Part shown: piece after piece, positions 11,735-21,350 of the stretch
Position numbering within the stretch: the stretch's first letter is position 1
Layout: each line of letters opens with the position of its first letter
NCBI GenBank assembly: GCA_947034895.1
Contig: OX344763.1
Coordinates: 19,871,001-19,935,000 of the forward strand
DNA: 64,000 nucleotides
DNA from: Rhytidiadelphus loreus
Taxonomy: Eukaryota; Streptophyta; Bryopsida; Hypnales; Hylocomiaceae
Direction of reading: 5' to 3'
Made by a program: the position numbers and the translations under genes
Notes under the pieces: model-generated
Databases searched by the model: none
What the model saw: only the letters and a program-made list of their open reading frames with translations
Told to the model about the DNA's origin: nothing

Positions 11735-13408
11735 TTGGCATTTGCGGTTCAGGGTGGCCATGCTCTTGGGTTGGGCGAAGAGTCTGCACTGGTACTCCGT
11801 CGACCGAGTTGCCCTCCTTGTCCGCCACCGATGGCACTGGAGGCTCCCGCCATTGCTGAAGTCCCCCCTCCGGTCTCTGAGGTGGAACTCCCCCCTCCGC
11901 AAGCTGCACAGGTCATGTCTCCCATCGTCGCGGGTGTCCAGACTCGCGCCGCCACGAGGCGTGCCACCACTCCCGTTGCAGCCACCACTCCGGATGTAAC
12001 AAAGGTGAGGCTCGATCTCCTTGCATCCCTCTACTCACTGCCTCCGTAGCGCTTGCCTAGATAGTTTGTAGGGATCGGACGTGGATCTCGTTTAGAAAGA
12101 GGATGATAATGGACAAGGGTTCACGTCTCTGTGTTCAAGCCTCCCACACCTGTTGGGGGGGGGGCGCATTTTCAATTGTGGACTCCCGTTTATTCAATTT
12201 TCAAATACTACTTTGAACAAGGGATTTCGCATACGCAGGCCTCGTTGCCGTTGCCTGCGCCGCCGCCTCCCGTTGCTTTGCCTTTGTACAGTTATTTTGT
12301 TGTCTTGGAGTTGGAAGGAGTCCTATGCCAAGTTGAGCACGTCGGGCCCCTCGGATCCGGTCGCTCGCCCGCAGCAAGCGCACCATCGGAGGACGATTAC
12401 GATCCGACGAAACGCCACGTCTTCGGCGAGTTCTCCCTCTCGTGTCGTCCGGAAGTGCGCGAATTCCTCAGAGGCCTGGCGAAGAGGTTTCGCTTGTCTA
12501 TGTGGACGAGGCTGCCGGCCGTCGTGGCCAATCCCATGATCGATTTCCTCTTCCGCGGCTTGGAGCGCTCGTCCATGCGCGTGCTCACGCTCGAGGACTG
12601 CACCTCCATCGTGGAGAGACGATCGTGGCGGTTGTGCAGGTGTAGGCCCCCCCCACACCTCCCCTCGTTGCCTTGTCCGGCGCACCCCTACCAACCCGAG
12701 TGGGATACCGACGTGGACGAGGACACGTACGTTCAGTTCCCCGACCATCCCGAGGGGAGGCTGAGGCTCAAGGTTCTGCACAAGGCCGTCTGGGATGGAG
12801 ATAGGTTCAAATCCGGCACGTTCAGGGCCAATTCCAGCAACACACTGCTCATCGATTCCTCCCCTGAGAGCAGCATCCTCAATCCCGTGCACAATGCCAT
12901 CTTCCCGTTGTCGTACATTGGCAGCCCGCACGATTCCACCCTGGACAGGACGTTGCGACTCTATCTCAAGGGCCTGCTAGAGTCCGATCTTAGCGTGTCG
13001 CAGTACGTGTCTCGGAATCCGTTTTTCGGAAACCTCACGACGCCCTTTTTCAGACTCAATGTGCACGGGTTAGCTACGTTGCAGGACAGGTCTCTCTTGC
13101 TGGAGTATCCAGAGTTCGTCGGCACGTACAGTAGAGACGGGAACGATCATTTTGTCTGTCGAAGAGCGAAGCACGTGGTGCAAAAGAAAGAAAAGGGTTG
13201 ATGCACCAAGCGGAAATGGATGGGTGTGCAGGGGCTGCGCCACGTTCGCGCTTTCGGCGGGCACTCCGTCGACAGCGCGCGAAGGGGCCCTCGACGAATG
13301 AAGCGACGGCGGACCCAGACGACGGAAGGAGTGGGCTCCTCCGACAGTTGCGAGGCGCCGGGCGAGGCGGGCGACGCGGGCGAGGACGTGACCTCGACTT
13401 CCCTATAA
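11735..13408 (+). pseudogene. FCP1/NIF-type phosphatase-like (HAD fold) gene lacking catalytic aspartates
   Basis: Exon 11,735(?)-12,004 encodes a Pro/Ala-rich lead; intron 12,005-12,238 (AAG|GTGAGG ... ACGCAG|GCC, phase 0); exon 12,239-13,408. The exon shows the FCP1-homology order: VVLELEGVL (family DLDxT/V), then EFLRGLAKRFRLSMWT, VANPMIDFL, then LLIDSSPESSILNPVHNAIF (family LLVDDSP...NPxHNAI), then DRTLRLYLKGLL. FCP1-like proteins dephosphorylate Ser/Thr, for example on the RNA polymerase II tail. Here both aspartates of the DxD nucleophile motif are Glu and one Asp of the DDSP motif is Ser, so activity is doubtful. A TGA at 13,199-13,201 interrupts the frame, which then continues as a basic tail to TAA at 13,406-13,408. 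Low-complexity CRCRPPPHLP around 12,640-12,680 may be an unspliced intron or an insertion. The 5' end is not resolved. It may be a host gene captured by the GC-rich element, or a decayed paralogue. Confidence 0.6.
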
Positions 13409-13513
13409 GAATACATCACTGCTGACGAGCGCATGGTGCGACGGTGTACATATGTGGTAAGGTGGGTTGTTTGCTCCCTTGGGATGAACTAAGGTACGTA
13501 GGGGACGACGGAT

Positions 13514-13598
13514 GAGTTTGATGGAGAAACAATTTTTTCCCGCCCTACACTAGGCTGTAGTCTAGGATGGGGTGAAATTGTTTGTCCATCGAATACTC
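13514..13598. repeat. Imperfect stem-loop with about 38-base arms
   Basis: GAGTTTGATGGAGAAACAAT at 13,514 pairs with ATTGTTTGTCCATCGAATAC near 13,578-13,597, and the inner CCCGCCCTACACTAG pairs loosely with TCTAGGATGGGG. A loop of about 7 bases remains. It lies about 100 bases after the FCP1-like gene. It could be a microRNA-like precursor, a remnant of a small transposon, or a 3'-end structure. Confidence 0.6.
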
Positions 13599-14121
13599 CG
13601 TTGCTCCTCTTTTCCCACTCTAAACTTTGTCTTTCCGGAGCTCGTCCAAAAAATCGCAATCACGTTTGCACGGTCGTGACCATTGTCTTCGTTGTGCAGG
13701 ATCCCTCCGGGCAGTCACCTCCCCAAGTGGCCGACGCGACGAAGGTTGGAGTGTCAGCGCCTGCAGTTCAGACCGCGCGGTCTGAACCGTGGGCAGCATC
13801 CTCAACTCGTCTGCGAAGGTTACGACGGAAGGCTGCACAGTCGCGTTCCAAGTCCAAAGTCCGGTCTACCCTTCATTGCTTTTAGTAATAGCTCCACACT
13901 AACATTGCTGAACGTGGACTCATGGTGAGCCACGGATGACTTTCCCATACAACATAAATGACATTTACAGATGCATCTCATTAGAGATATTTTAGAAACA
14001 TTTTCAGTTCATCATTCTTGTCAACAATATACTGTTTCCCACATTGGATAGACTAATACAAATACCCGCATTTTTTTAACACGAGTCCCCGATCCCATAG
14101 AGCGTGGTTCCCTTCGTCGTA

Positions 14122-15075
14122 ACATCATTTCACCAACGCCAGTAGGCATCTATTTGCCGATCATATCGTGTGGGTAGCCGTTGTAGGGCACCTTGAGAAG
14201 GTCTGGAAAATATTCGTCCATTGTAGTGCTGACCAATTCGAACGTGCTAGATGGATCGTTGTTGAACTCGTCTCTTGTGTGGAGCGGATGCGCCTTGCGT
14301 TCACGGGACTTCCAAGGGCAACCATCGTTGGAGGTACACCAGGAGAGCCACCGTCATGCGTCCCCCTCCGCCACATCCTCGCGTTCTTCGTGGGCTTCGA
14401 CCGCAGCCGGTCTACCATTGCCGGGATGGGGACTGCCGTGGACAGGGTGCCTATCAACGCACTTGTTGGCTACTCACAATGCCCTCGAGTGAAAGTGGAG
14501 CAATGATATCCAACTCTGCTCATTCCTCGGAAAATGCACAGGAGCATGTGTTCGATGATTGCGCATTGTTGGATATGACTGTTCCAATCTCACTTGAAGG
14601 CATTTGTTATCAGCAGCCAACAGGTGCGTTGATATGCACCTTTCACGGCAGTCCCCATCCCGGCAATGGTAGACCGGCTGCGGTCGAAGCCCACGGAGAA
14701 CGCGAGGATGTGGCGGAGGGAGACGACGGTCGCACGGATGGGGTGCCCTTGAACGGTTGGAGGAGGGCGTTCATGACAACGCCTCCCCTGGTTGTGCACT
14801 GGAAGTCTTGTGAACACAACACGTACTCCGCTAGGCGGTGGGTTCCGGGATGTGAAGAGGACGTTCTTGACGTGACCGTGGATGGGGTATCCATGTCCTT
14901 GCCTCTTCTCATTACAAGAGCGGGTTCAGCAATGATCCATCCGGCAAAGGGACGACACCAGCATGGGTCCGCACTACAGTGGACGAGCATTTGACCGCGA
15001 ACCTCGGAGTGCCGTGCGAGGACCTCACGATGATGTGATCGGCGAATAGACTCTTGCTGATGTTGATCAAGCTGG
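14122..15075. repeat. Foldback unit 1: long imperfect inverted repeat
   Basis: The left arm (from ACCAACGCCAGTAGGCATCT) matches the reverse complement of the right arm ending near 15,060. Paired landmarks are CAGCCGGTCTACCATTGCCG (about 14,404) with CGGCAATGGTAGACCGGCTG (about 14,662), and AATGATATCCAACT (14,503) with TTGGATATGACTG (14,570). The centre is near 14,535. Similar peptides can be read from both arms on opposite strands, which identifies these open frames as repeat by-products. Confidence 0.8.
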
Positions 15076-15539
15076 AGAGTCATCACGAAGAGACGATGGT
15101 TGGAGCGTCGGCGCCTGCAGTTCAGACCGCGCGGTCTGAACCGTGGGCAGCATCATCAGCTCGCACGCGGAGAACTCGGTAGGCATTGCTCCTTGCGCTC
15201 ACGGGAATTGGATGCGCCTTGCGTCATCACGAGGCGACGGAGGTTGGAACGTCGGCGCCTGCGGTTCAGACCGCGCGGTCTGAAACGTGGGCAGCATCCT
15301 CAACTCGTCTGCGAAGGTCACATTGACATTGCTGAACATTGCTACAACATAAATGACATTTACAGATGCATCTCATTTATTAAAGAATTGTAGAGACATT
15401 TTCAGTTCATTCTTGTCAACAATATACTCATTCCCACATTGGATACACTAATACAAATATTCTCACTTTTTTAACACGAGTCCCCGACCCCGTAGAGTAG
15501 GCTTCTGTACATCGTAGCACATAGATGAAAGGTCCTCGC

Positions 15540-16450
15540 AACATCATTTCACCAACGCTAGTAGGCATCTATTTGCCGATCATATCGTTTGGATGTTCGT
15601 TGCACGGCACACTGAGAAGGTCCGGAAAATATTCGTCCATTGTAGTGCTGACCAATTCAAACGATGTCAACGTGCTGGATGGATAGTTGTTGAACGCGTC
15701 TCTTGTGTGGAGCGGATGCGCCTTGCGTTCACGGGACTTCCAAGGGCAACCACGGGAGGCGTTGCCATGAACCCCTCCCTCCATCATCGTTGGAGGTACA
15801 CCAAGAGAGCCACCAACCTACGTCGTCCTCCTCCACGACTTCTTGCGTCTCCGTGGGCTTCGACCGCAGCCGGTCTACCATTGCCGGGATGGGGACTGCC
15901 GTAGATGGGGCCTATCAACGCACCTGTTGGCTGCTCACAATGCGAGCCCTCGAGTGAGAGTGGAGCAATGATATCCAACTCTGCTCATTCCTCGGAAAAT
16001 GCATAGGAGCATGTGTTCGATGATTGCGCATTGTTGGATATGACTGTTCGACTCTCACTTGAGGGCACTTGTTATGAGCAGACAACAGATGCGCTGATAG
16101 GCACCTTTTCGCGGAAGTCCCCATCCCGGCAAAGGTTGACCGGTTTCGGTGCCAACCCTCGATAACGGTGCCCTTGAACGATGCGAGGAGTGCATCCATG
16201 CCAACGCCTCCCGTCGTTGCGCACTGGAAGTCCCGTGAATACAAGGCGCACTTTGTTACGGGGTGGGTTCTCGTAAACACAAGAGCGGGTTCAGCAATGA
16301 TCCATCCAGCTATGGAATGACGACAGCATGGGTCCGCACTGCAGTGGACGAGCATTTGACTGCGAACCTCGGAGTGCCGTGCGAGGACCTCACGACGATG
16401 TGATCGGCAAATAGACTCTTGCTGGTGTTGATCAAGCTGGAGAATCATCA
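15540..16450. repeat. Foldback unit 2
   Basis: This has the same architecture as unit 1, centred near 15,998. CTGTTGGCTGCTCACAATGC on the left pairs with GCACTTGTTATGAGCAGACA on the right. The outer arms are CAACGCTAGTAGGCATCTAT (15,552) and the reverse of ATAGACTCTTGCTGGTGTTG (16,410). It is a direct duplicate of unit 1 with independent changes. Confidence 0.8.
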
Positions 16451-16729
16451 CGAAGCGACGATGGTTGGAGCGTTGGCTCCTGCAGTTTAGACCGTGCGGT
16501 CTGAACCATGGGCAGCATCATCAGCTCGCACGCGGAGAACTCGAAAGGCATTGCTCCTTGCGTTCACAGGAATTGGATGCGCCTTGCGTTCACGGGAATG
16601 GCAAGGGCAACGACGGGAGGCGTTGCCATGAACCCCTCCCTCCGTCATCATTCGAGGTACACCATGAGAGCCACCGTCATGCGTCGTCCTCCTCCGCGAC
16701 ATCCTTCCGTCTCCGTGGGCTTTGACTGC

Positions 16730-17005
16730 AGCCGCTCTACCATTGTCGGGATGGGGACTATTGTGGACAGGGGGCGTATCGACGCACCTGTTCGCTGCTC
16801 ACAATGCGAGCCCTCAAGTGGGAGTGGAGCAATGATATCCAGCTCTGCTCATTCCTCGAAAAATGCATAACAGCATGTGTTCGATGATTGCGCATTGTTG
16901 GATATGAATGTTCCACTCCCACTTGAAGGTCCTTGTTCTGAGCAGCCAACATGTGCGCTGATAGGCACCCTGTTCACAATAGTCCCCATCCCGGCAATGG
17001 TGTCA
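16730..17005. repeat. Foldback unit 3, truncated
   Basis: TACCATTGTCGGGATGGGGA on the left pairs with TCCCCATCCCGGCAATGGTG on the right, centred near 16,868. Right of about 17,005 the pairing stops and unrelated sequence follows, so the outer right arm has been lost. The left side carries extra unit-like sequence (16,458-16,730) without a partner. Confidence 0.7.
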
Positions 17006-17344
17006 CAATACTTGTCCACCAACCCCTTCTCTTGGGGCCTCGACATTCATCACAGGCAGACGAAGGTGGGACTTAGAGTGCTCTGGCTTCGGCTTCGTGG
17101 CCCCAAAGGAGGAAGGCCTGGACGTCACCCTGGTGCGATTGTAAATGAGGTTGAGGACTCCGTATATCATAAGGTGGGCTTATCAGTACCCTACGTGGTC
17201 TTTGAGTGCGTTGTTTTGCCCCCCCAAGTCCGGAATTGACCGTTGGCCTTTTTGTACAGGATACTTGCTCTCTCCAACAGCAAGGCGATCTAGTTTCCGA
17301 GTGTCGACCACGTCCCCACGTTGCTTATACCCCCTCTAGTTTGC

Positions 17345-18470
17345 AAAACTGTAGATTGTCAGCGGACCACCATTTCACCAACACCAGCGGGTGTTTATTT
17401 GCTATTCATGTCGCTTGTGAGGACCTTACAGGGCATTCGGAGACACGCGGACAAATGCCCGTCAAGTGCGGTGTGGATCCATTCGGGCGTTGTTATCGTG
17501 CTGGCTCGTTCATGGTTGAACTTGCTGACTCGGTGTAGAGCAAAAAAGTAGGGACGCTCGCGGCCCATCTTCTGTCCGAACACCAATATGCATAGGGGAT
17601 TCATGGCACAAGAATCCATGGCCCTGATCTTCGTAGGGTGTCACTTGCATTCAAGGAGCTCCTCGGCGCAAGGAAGGACGACGTTGTCATGCACATTCTC
17701 CTCCTGTTGTTCTAAGGTACTTGGTAGCAGCAACGTCCATCCACCGTCCTCCCGGCATCCGGGGTTTCTGTGGACATGTGCCAGATGCGGTCTACTATTC
17801 TCGGGGCGATGGATCGGTGTGGGGAGGGTGTCCATCGAAGTATCTATTGACTGATCATAACTCAAGCCGTCGAGTGCATGTGTGTCGTCGTAAACCAACT
17901 TGGCTCTCACTATGCACCGTGGTATTCGGACGACGGCACATCCGCTTGACGGATTGAGTTATGAGCAGCCAATAGGTACTCTAATGGACACCCTCTTCAC
18001 ACCAGTGCACTTCCCGGGAAAAGTCGACCGTTTTTGGTTCTCACCCTCCCAAACTCCGGATGCTAGGACGTGGACGGTGGATGGCCGTCGCTGCTACCAA
18101 GTACACTCGAACAACTTGGGGAGAATGTGTATCACAGCGCCGTCCTTCCTTGCGCCCAGGAGCTCCTTGAATGCAAGTGACGCCCTATTTGCGAGGTGGG
18201 TCTTGGTGTGCTTCATGGGTGACCATGTGTCACCATCTTTCGAGGAAGAAGTTGACTTCCCCTATGAACGTGGATGGGTTGTGAGTGCTCTTGCTTTTAC
18301 CTCTCCCGGTCGACCGGTTCAACCATGATGTATTCGGCAAAGAGGCGACGCCGGAAGTGGTCCATGTGGCAATTGACGAGCATTTGTCCAGGAATCTCCG
18401 AATGCCCTGTAAAGGCTTCCCGACGACATGATTGGCAAATAGGCGCTTGCTTTTGTTCATGAAGCTCAAG
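17345..18470. repeat. Foldback unit 4
   Basis: The outer left arm (ACCATTTCACCAACACCAGC) and the outer right arm (18,320-18,465) are imperfect reverse complements; the phrase CGAATGCCCTGTAA on the right answers TTACAGGGCATTCGG on the left (17,426). The centre near 17,905 has CATAACTCAAGCCGTCGAG against CTTGACGGATTGAGTTATG. It belongs to the same superfamily as units 1-3 but is diverged. Confidence 0.8.
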
Positions 18471-18476
18471 ACCCTT

Positions 18477-18654
18477 CACTAGAAGAAACTGTGTTAGAAT
18501 CCCTGAAAACACATCACCTTGTTTTTGTTAAGTTCCCGTTTCAAAACGCAGGCAAAATGCGGAAGTCAAAACATTTTTCTACGTTTTGAAACGAGAACTT
18601 CACGAAAACAAGGTGACGTGTTTTCAGGGATTCTAACACAGTTTTCTTCTAGTG
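18477..18654. mobile_element. CACTA-type MITE, 178 bp
   Basis: The element starts CACTAGAAGAAACTGTGTTA and ends with the matching inverted repeat finishing CTTCTAGTG. Nearly its whole length forms a hairpin. A 3-bp target duplication CTT lies at 18,474-18,476 and 18,655-18,657. The CACTA end and 3-bp duplication are the signature of the CACTA (En/Spm) superfamily. The paralogous foldback at about 19,911-19,925 (CCCTTCACTCAAAG) serves as the empty site. Confidence 0.9.
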
Positions 18655-18784
18655 CTTCATTCAAAGTTGTCTGCATGCGGTTTTGGAGGCGCAATTTCAG
18701 AATGTGGAGTGGGCGACCTAGTTTCCGGGTGTCAACCACTTCCCCACGTTGCTTACTGCCCCTCTAGTTTGCAAAATTGTAGAT

Positions 18785-19905
18785 TGTCAGCGGACCACCA
18801 TTTCACCAACACCAGCGGGTGTTGATTTGCTATTCATGTCGCTTGTGAGGACCTTGCAAGGCATTCGTAGACACGCGGACAAATGCTTGTCAAGTGCGGT
18901 GTGGATCCATTCTAGCGTTGTTATCGTGCTGGCTCGTTCATGGTTGAACTTGCTGACTGTGTAGAGCAAAAGTAGGGACGCCCGGCGGCCCATCTTCTGT
19001 CCGAACATGAATATGCATAGGGGATTCATGGCACTGGAATCAAGGGCCCTCTTCTTCGTAGGGCATCACCGGCATACAAGGTGCTCATCGGCGCAAGGAA
19101 GGACGACGTTGTCATGCAGATTTTCCTCGAGCTGTTCGAGTGTACGTGGTGGGAGCGACCGCCATCCACCTTCCTTCTCCCGGCATCCGGGGGTTTTGTG
19201 GGCATGTGCGAGATGCGGTCTACTATTCTCGGGACGGTGGATCGGTGTGGTGAGGGTGTCGATCGGATTACCTATTGGCTGCTCATAACTCAAGCCGCCC
19301 CGTGGATGCACATGGGTCTTTCATATCCAACTTGGCTCTCAGTGTGCAAGGTTGGATGCGGACGACCCCCCATCCGCTGGACGGCTTGAGTTATGAGCAG
19401 CCAATAGGTATTCCGATCAACAGCCTCATCACACCGGTGCACTTCCCGAGAAAAGTCGACCGTTTTTGGTTCTCACCCTCAAAAACTCCGTATGCTAGGA
19501 CACGGACGGTGGATGGCGATCGCTCCCACCAGGTACACTCGAACTGCTGTCAGAAAATGTGGATGACAACACCGTCTTTCCTTGCGTCGATGAGTTCCTT
19601 GTATGCCGGCGACGCCCTTTTCGCGAGGTGGGTCCTGTTGTGTTTCAAAGGTGACCATGTGTCAACCTCTTCCGACGAGGAAGTTGACTTCCCCTATGAA
19701 CGTGGATGGGTTGTGAGTGCTCTTGCTTTTACCTCTCCCGGTCGACCGGTTGAACCCTGATGTATTTGGCAAAGAGGCGACGCCGGAAGTAGTCCATGTC
19801 GCAATTGACGAGCATTTGTCTGGAAATCTGCAAATGCCCTGTAAAGACTTCCCAACGACATGATTGGCCAATAAGCGCTTGCTTTTGTTCATGAAGCTCA
19901 AGACC
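18785..19905. repeat. Foldback unit 5
   Basis: This is a direct duplicate of unit 4 (GTAGATTGTCAGCGGACCAC at 17,351 and 18,779). It is again an imperfect inverted repeat, centred near 19,341 with GCTCATAACTCAAGCCG against CGGCTTGAGTTATGAGC as a perfect 17-base pair. The right arm ends GCTTGCTTTTGTTCATGAAG, as in unit 4. Confidence 0.8.
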
Positions 19906-20156
19906 CTTCACTCAAAGATGGTTGCATGCGGTTTAGGAGGCGCGACTTGAGAATGCGGAGTGCAGATTCACCCCTCTGCGTCGGCGAATGAAAAACGAGT
20001 CGTGCGTCCCGGCGTGAACTTAGAATGGTATAGTTCAGATTGTACCTTCCTCCATTTTTGAGTTTGTCCTGCAGCACATGGTCCCCAAAAGTTGGGCGTA
20101 AATAGTTTCTTCTTGGACTGCACCTTCTCCCGTAGAAGAGAGCTAGAAATGATGTA
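19906..20156. other. Transition out of the foldback series
   Basis: Sequence after unit 5 (GTTGCATGCGGTTTAGGAGG) parallels 18,667-18,700 after unit 4, then becomes unique. No gene was recognised. Confidence 0.4.
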
Positions 20157-20810
20157 AGCGGGTTGGGATCCCTATGCAAAATCCACTATAATTACCCTAT
20201 TCAATAAAGACTGTCTTCTTTAAACCGAGGCCGCGCTTTCATTTGCGCCCCTCTTCTCCCCGTGCATGGCCGCGCATCCCGATCCGTGAATTGTTTTCCT
20301 CTTGGCCACTTTGCCCCAAACCCAAGTGGCCATGTGATGTGTCTTTGTGATCCCCCACAAACTGTAAGAGTCATCCACGCCTCGCACAACAAATGGCGCT
20401 TAGAGCTGTTTTCGCTCTGCTCCCCGTGCATGGCCACGCATGCAGATCCAGACATTGTTTTATTCTTGGCCACTTTGCCCAAAACCCGAGTGGCCAATTG
20501 AATGTTATGTGTGTGTATGTGATCCACTCCAACTGTTGGATGTAAGCGGGTTCGGATCCCTATGCAAAAACCACTATAATTACCCTTACTATTGAATGTA
20601 GACTGTCTTCTTTACACCGAGGCCGTGCTTTCATTTGCACCGCCCCCTCTTCTCCCGTGCATGGCCGCGCATCTAGATCCGTGAATTGTTTTCCTCTCGA
20701 CCACTTTGCCCCACACCCAAGTGGCCATGTGATGTGTCTTTGTGATCCACCCCAAATTGTAAGAGTCATGCACGCCTCGCACAACAAATGGCGCTTAGAG
20801 TTGTTTTGGA
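20157..20810. repeat. Direct repeat of about 385-bp period, right edge of GC-rich block
   Basis: GTAAGCGGGTTGGGATCCCT at 20,155 recurs as GTAAGCGGGTTCGGATCCCT at 20,541, and homology continues through CGTGCATGGCCGCGCATC and CGCACAACAAATGGCGCTTA in both. A third partial copy of the middle part lies at about 20,424-20,525. The open frames here differ between copies and look non-coding. Composition drops to the AT-rich background just after about 20,830. Confidence 0.85.
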
Positions 20811-20998
20811 ACTTTCTTTCAGGTAGCTTGCTCTAAGAAGGCACGGAATGGATATGATTTCGTCCTGAACTGGACCCCTCCAACTTTGATTGAATCGAGG
20901 AAAAGGTGTTTTTATCACAGGAACCCATCATTGTTGCAGGATTTCATCCCCCCGGCTACCATTTTCGGTCGGATTTCATTCAGACTTGGGAGCTCTGA

Positions 20999-21047
20999 AC
21001 CGCCATTTTAATGGAATACCGCCATTTTAACAAAATTCCCCATCCAC
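20999..21047. mobile_element. End fragment of the 322-bp MITE family
   Basis: GGAATACCGCCATTTTAACA followed by AAATTCCCCAT matches the right terminus of the family seen intact at 24,787-25,108. No left terminus is visible nearby, so it is a truncated copy. It abuts the P450 exon-3 remnant. Confidence 0.7.
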
Positions 21048-21049
21048 CA

Positions 21050-21350
21050 AATTGTAGTGGAGAAGATGCAATTACATGTAGCCGAGAATGAGTTAATACA
21101 TTGCATTCTCGAACATTTTCTTGAGCTCGTTTGCAAGAAGTGTTTGAAACTTGTTGATCTGCACCCCTTCTCGAAATCATCACCAAAAGCTAGCCACTTG
21201 CGAGATAATTCTTCCAAAGATTCTGTGAAGACCTAGCTGCACGTTTTTTTCCACCTTGCCACATGCTTCAGCTACCTTTTGCTCCCAAGTTGTATCTCTA
21301 ATGTTGTTCCTTGCACCATAGCTATGTTCAAACTCTAGTTACAAACTCTA
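21050..21350 (-). pseudogene. P450 exon-3 remnant (third copy)
   Basis: The stretch matches exon 3 and its intron edges in both larger P450 copies: compare GTAGTGGAGAAGATGCAATT here with GTAGTGGAGAAGACGCAATT at 25,874, and CTCGAAATCATCACCAAAAG with TTCGAAATCATCACTGAAAG at 25,988. The exon-like part is about 21,076-21,326. The donor-side exon base is altered (CTACAT|GTAA instead of CTACAG|GTAA), and the peptide GDDFEKG is followed by a frame change. No other exon of this copy was found. It shows that the P450 family once had at least three copies here. Confidence 0.85.

Larger units (their letters stand above)
13740..16460. repeat. Direct duplication of a palindrome / AT-linker / foldback unit
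   Basis: A unit beginning with GAAGGTTGGAGTGTCAGCGC plus the perfect palindrome (13,766-13,787) recurs at 15,093-15,141, again at 15,235-15,284, and degenerate at 16,458-16,506. After the first and third copies the same AT-rich linker follows (ACAACATAAATGACATTTAC at 13,949 and 15,343; AACACGAGTCCCCGA at 14,079 and 15,473), then a foldback. The period is about 1.4 kb. The unit is an ancient tandem or segmental duplication inside the GC-rich block. Confidence 0.8.

Noticed and set aside
14161..19901. Many open frames of 60-240 codons on both strands
   Set aside because: The same peptides (for example GFDRSRSTIAGMGTAV) are read from opposite arms of inverted repeats; this is foldback structure, not a gene set.
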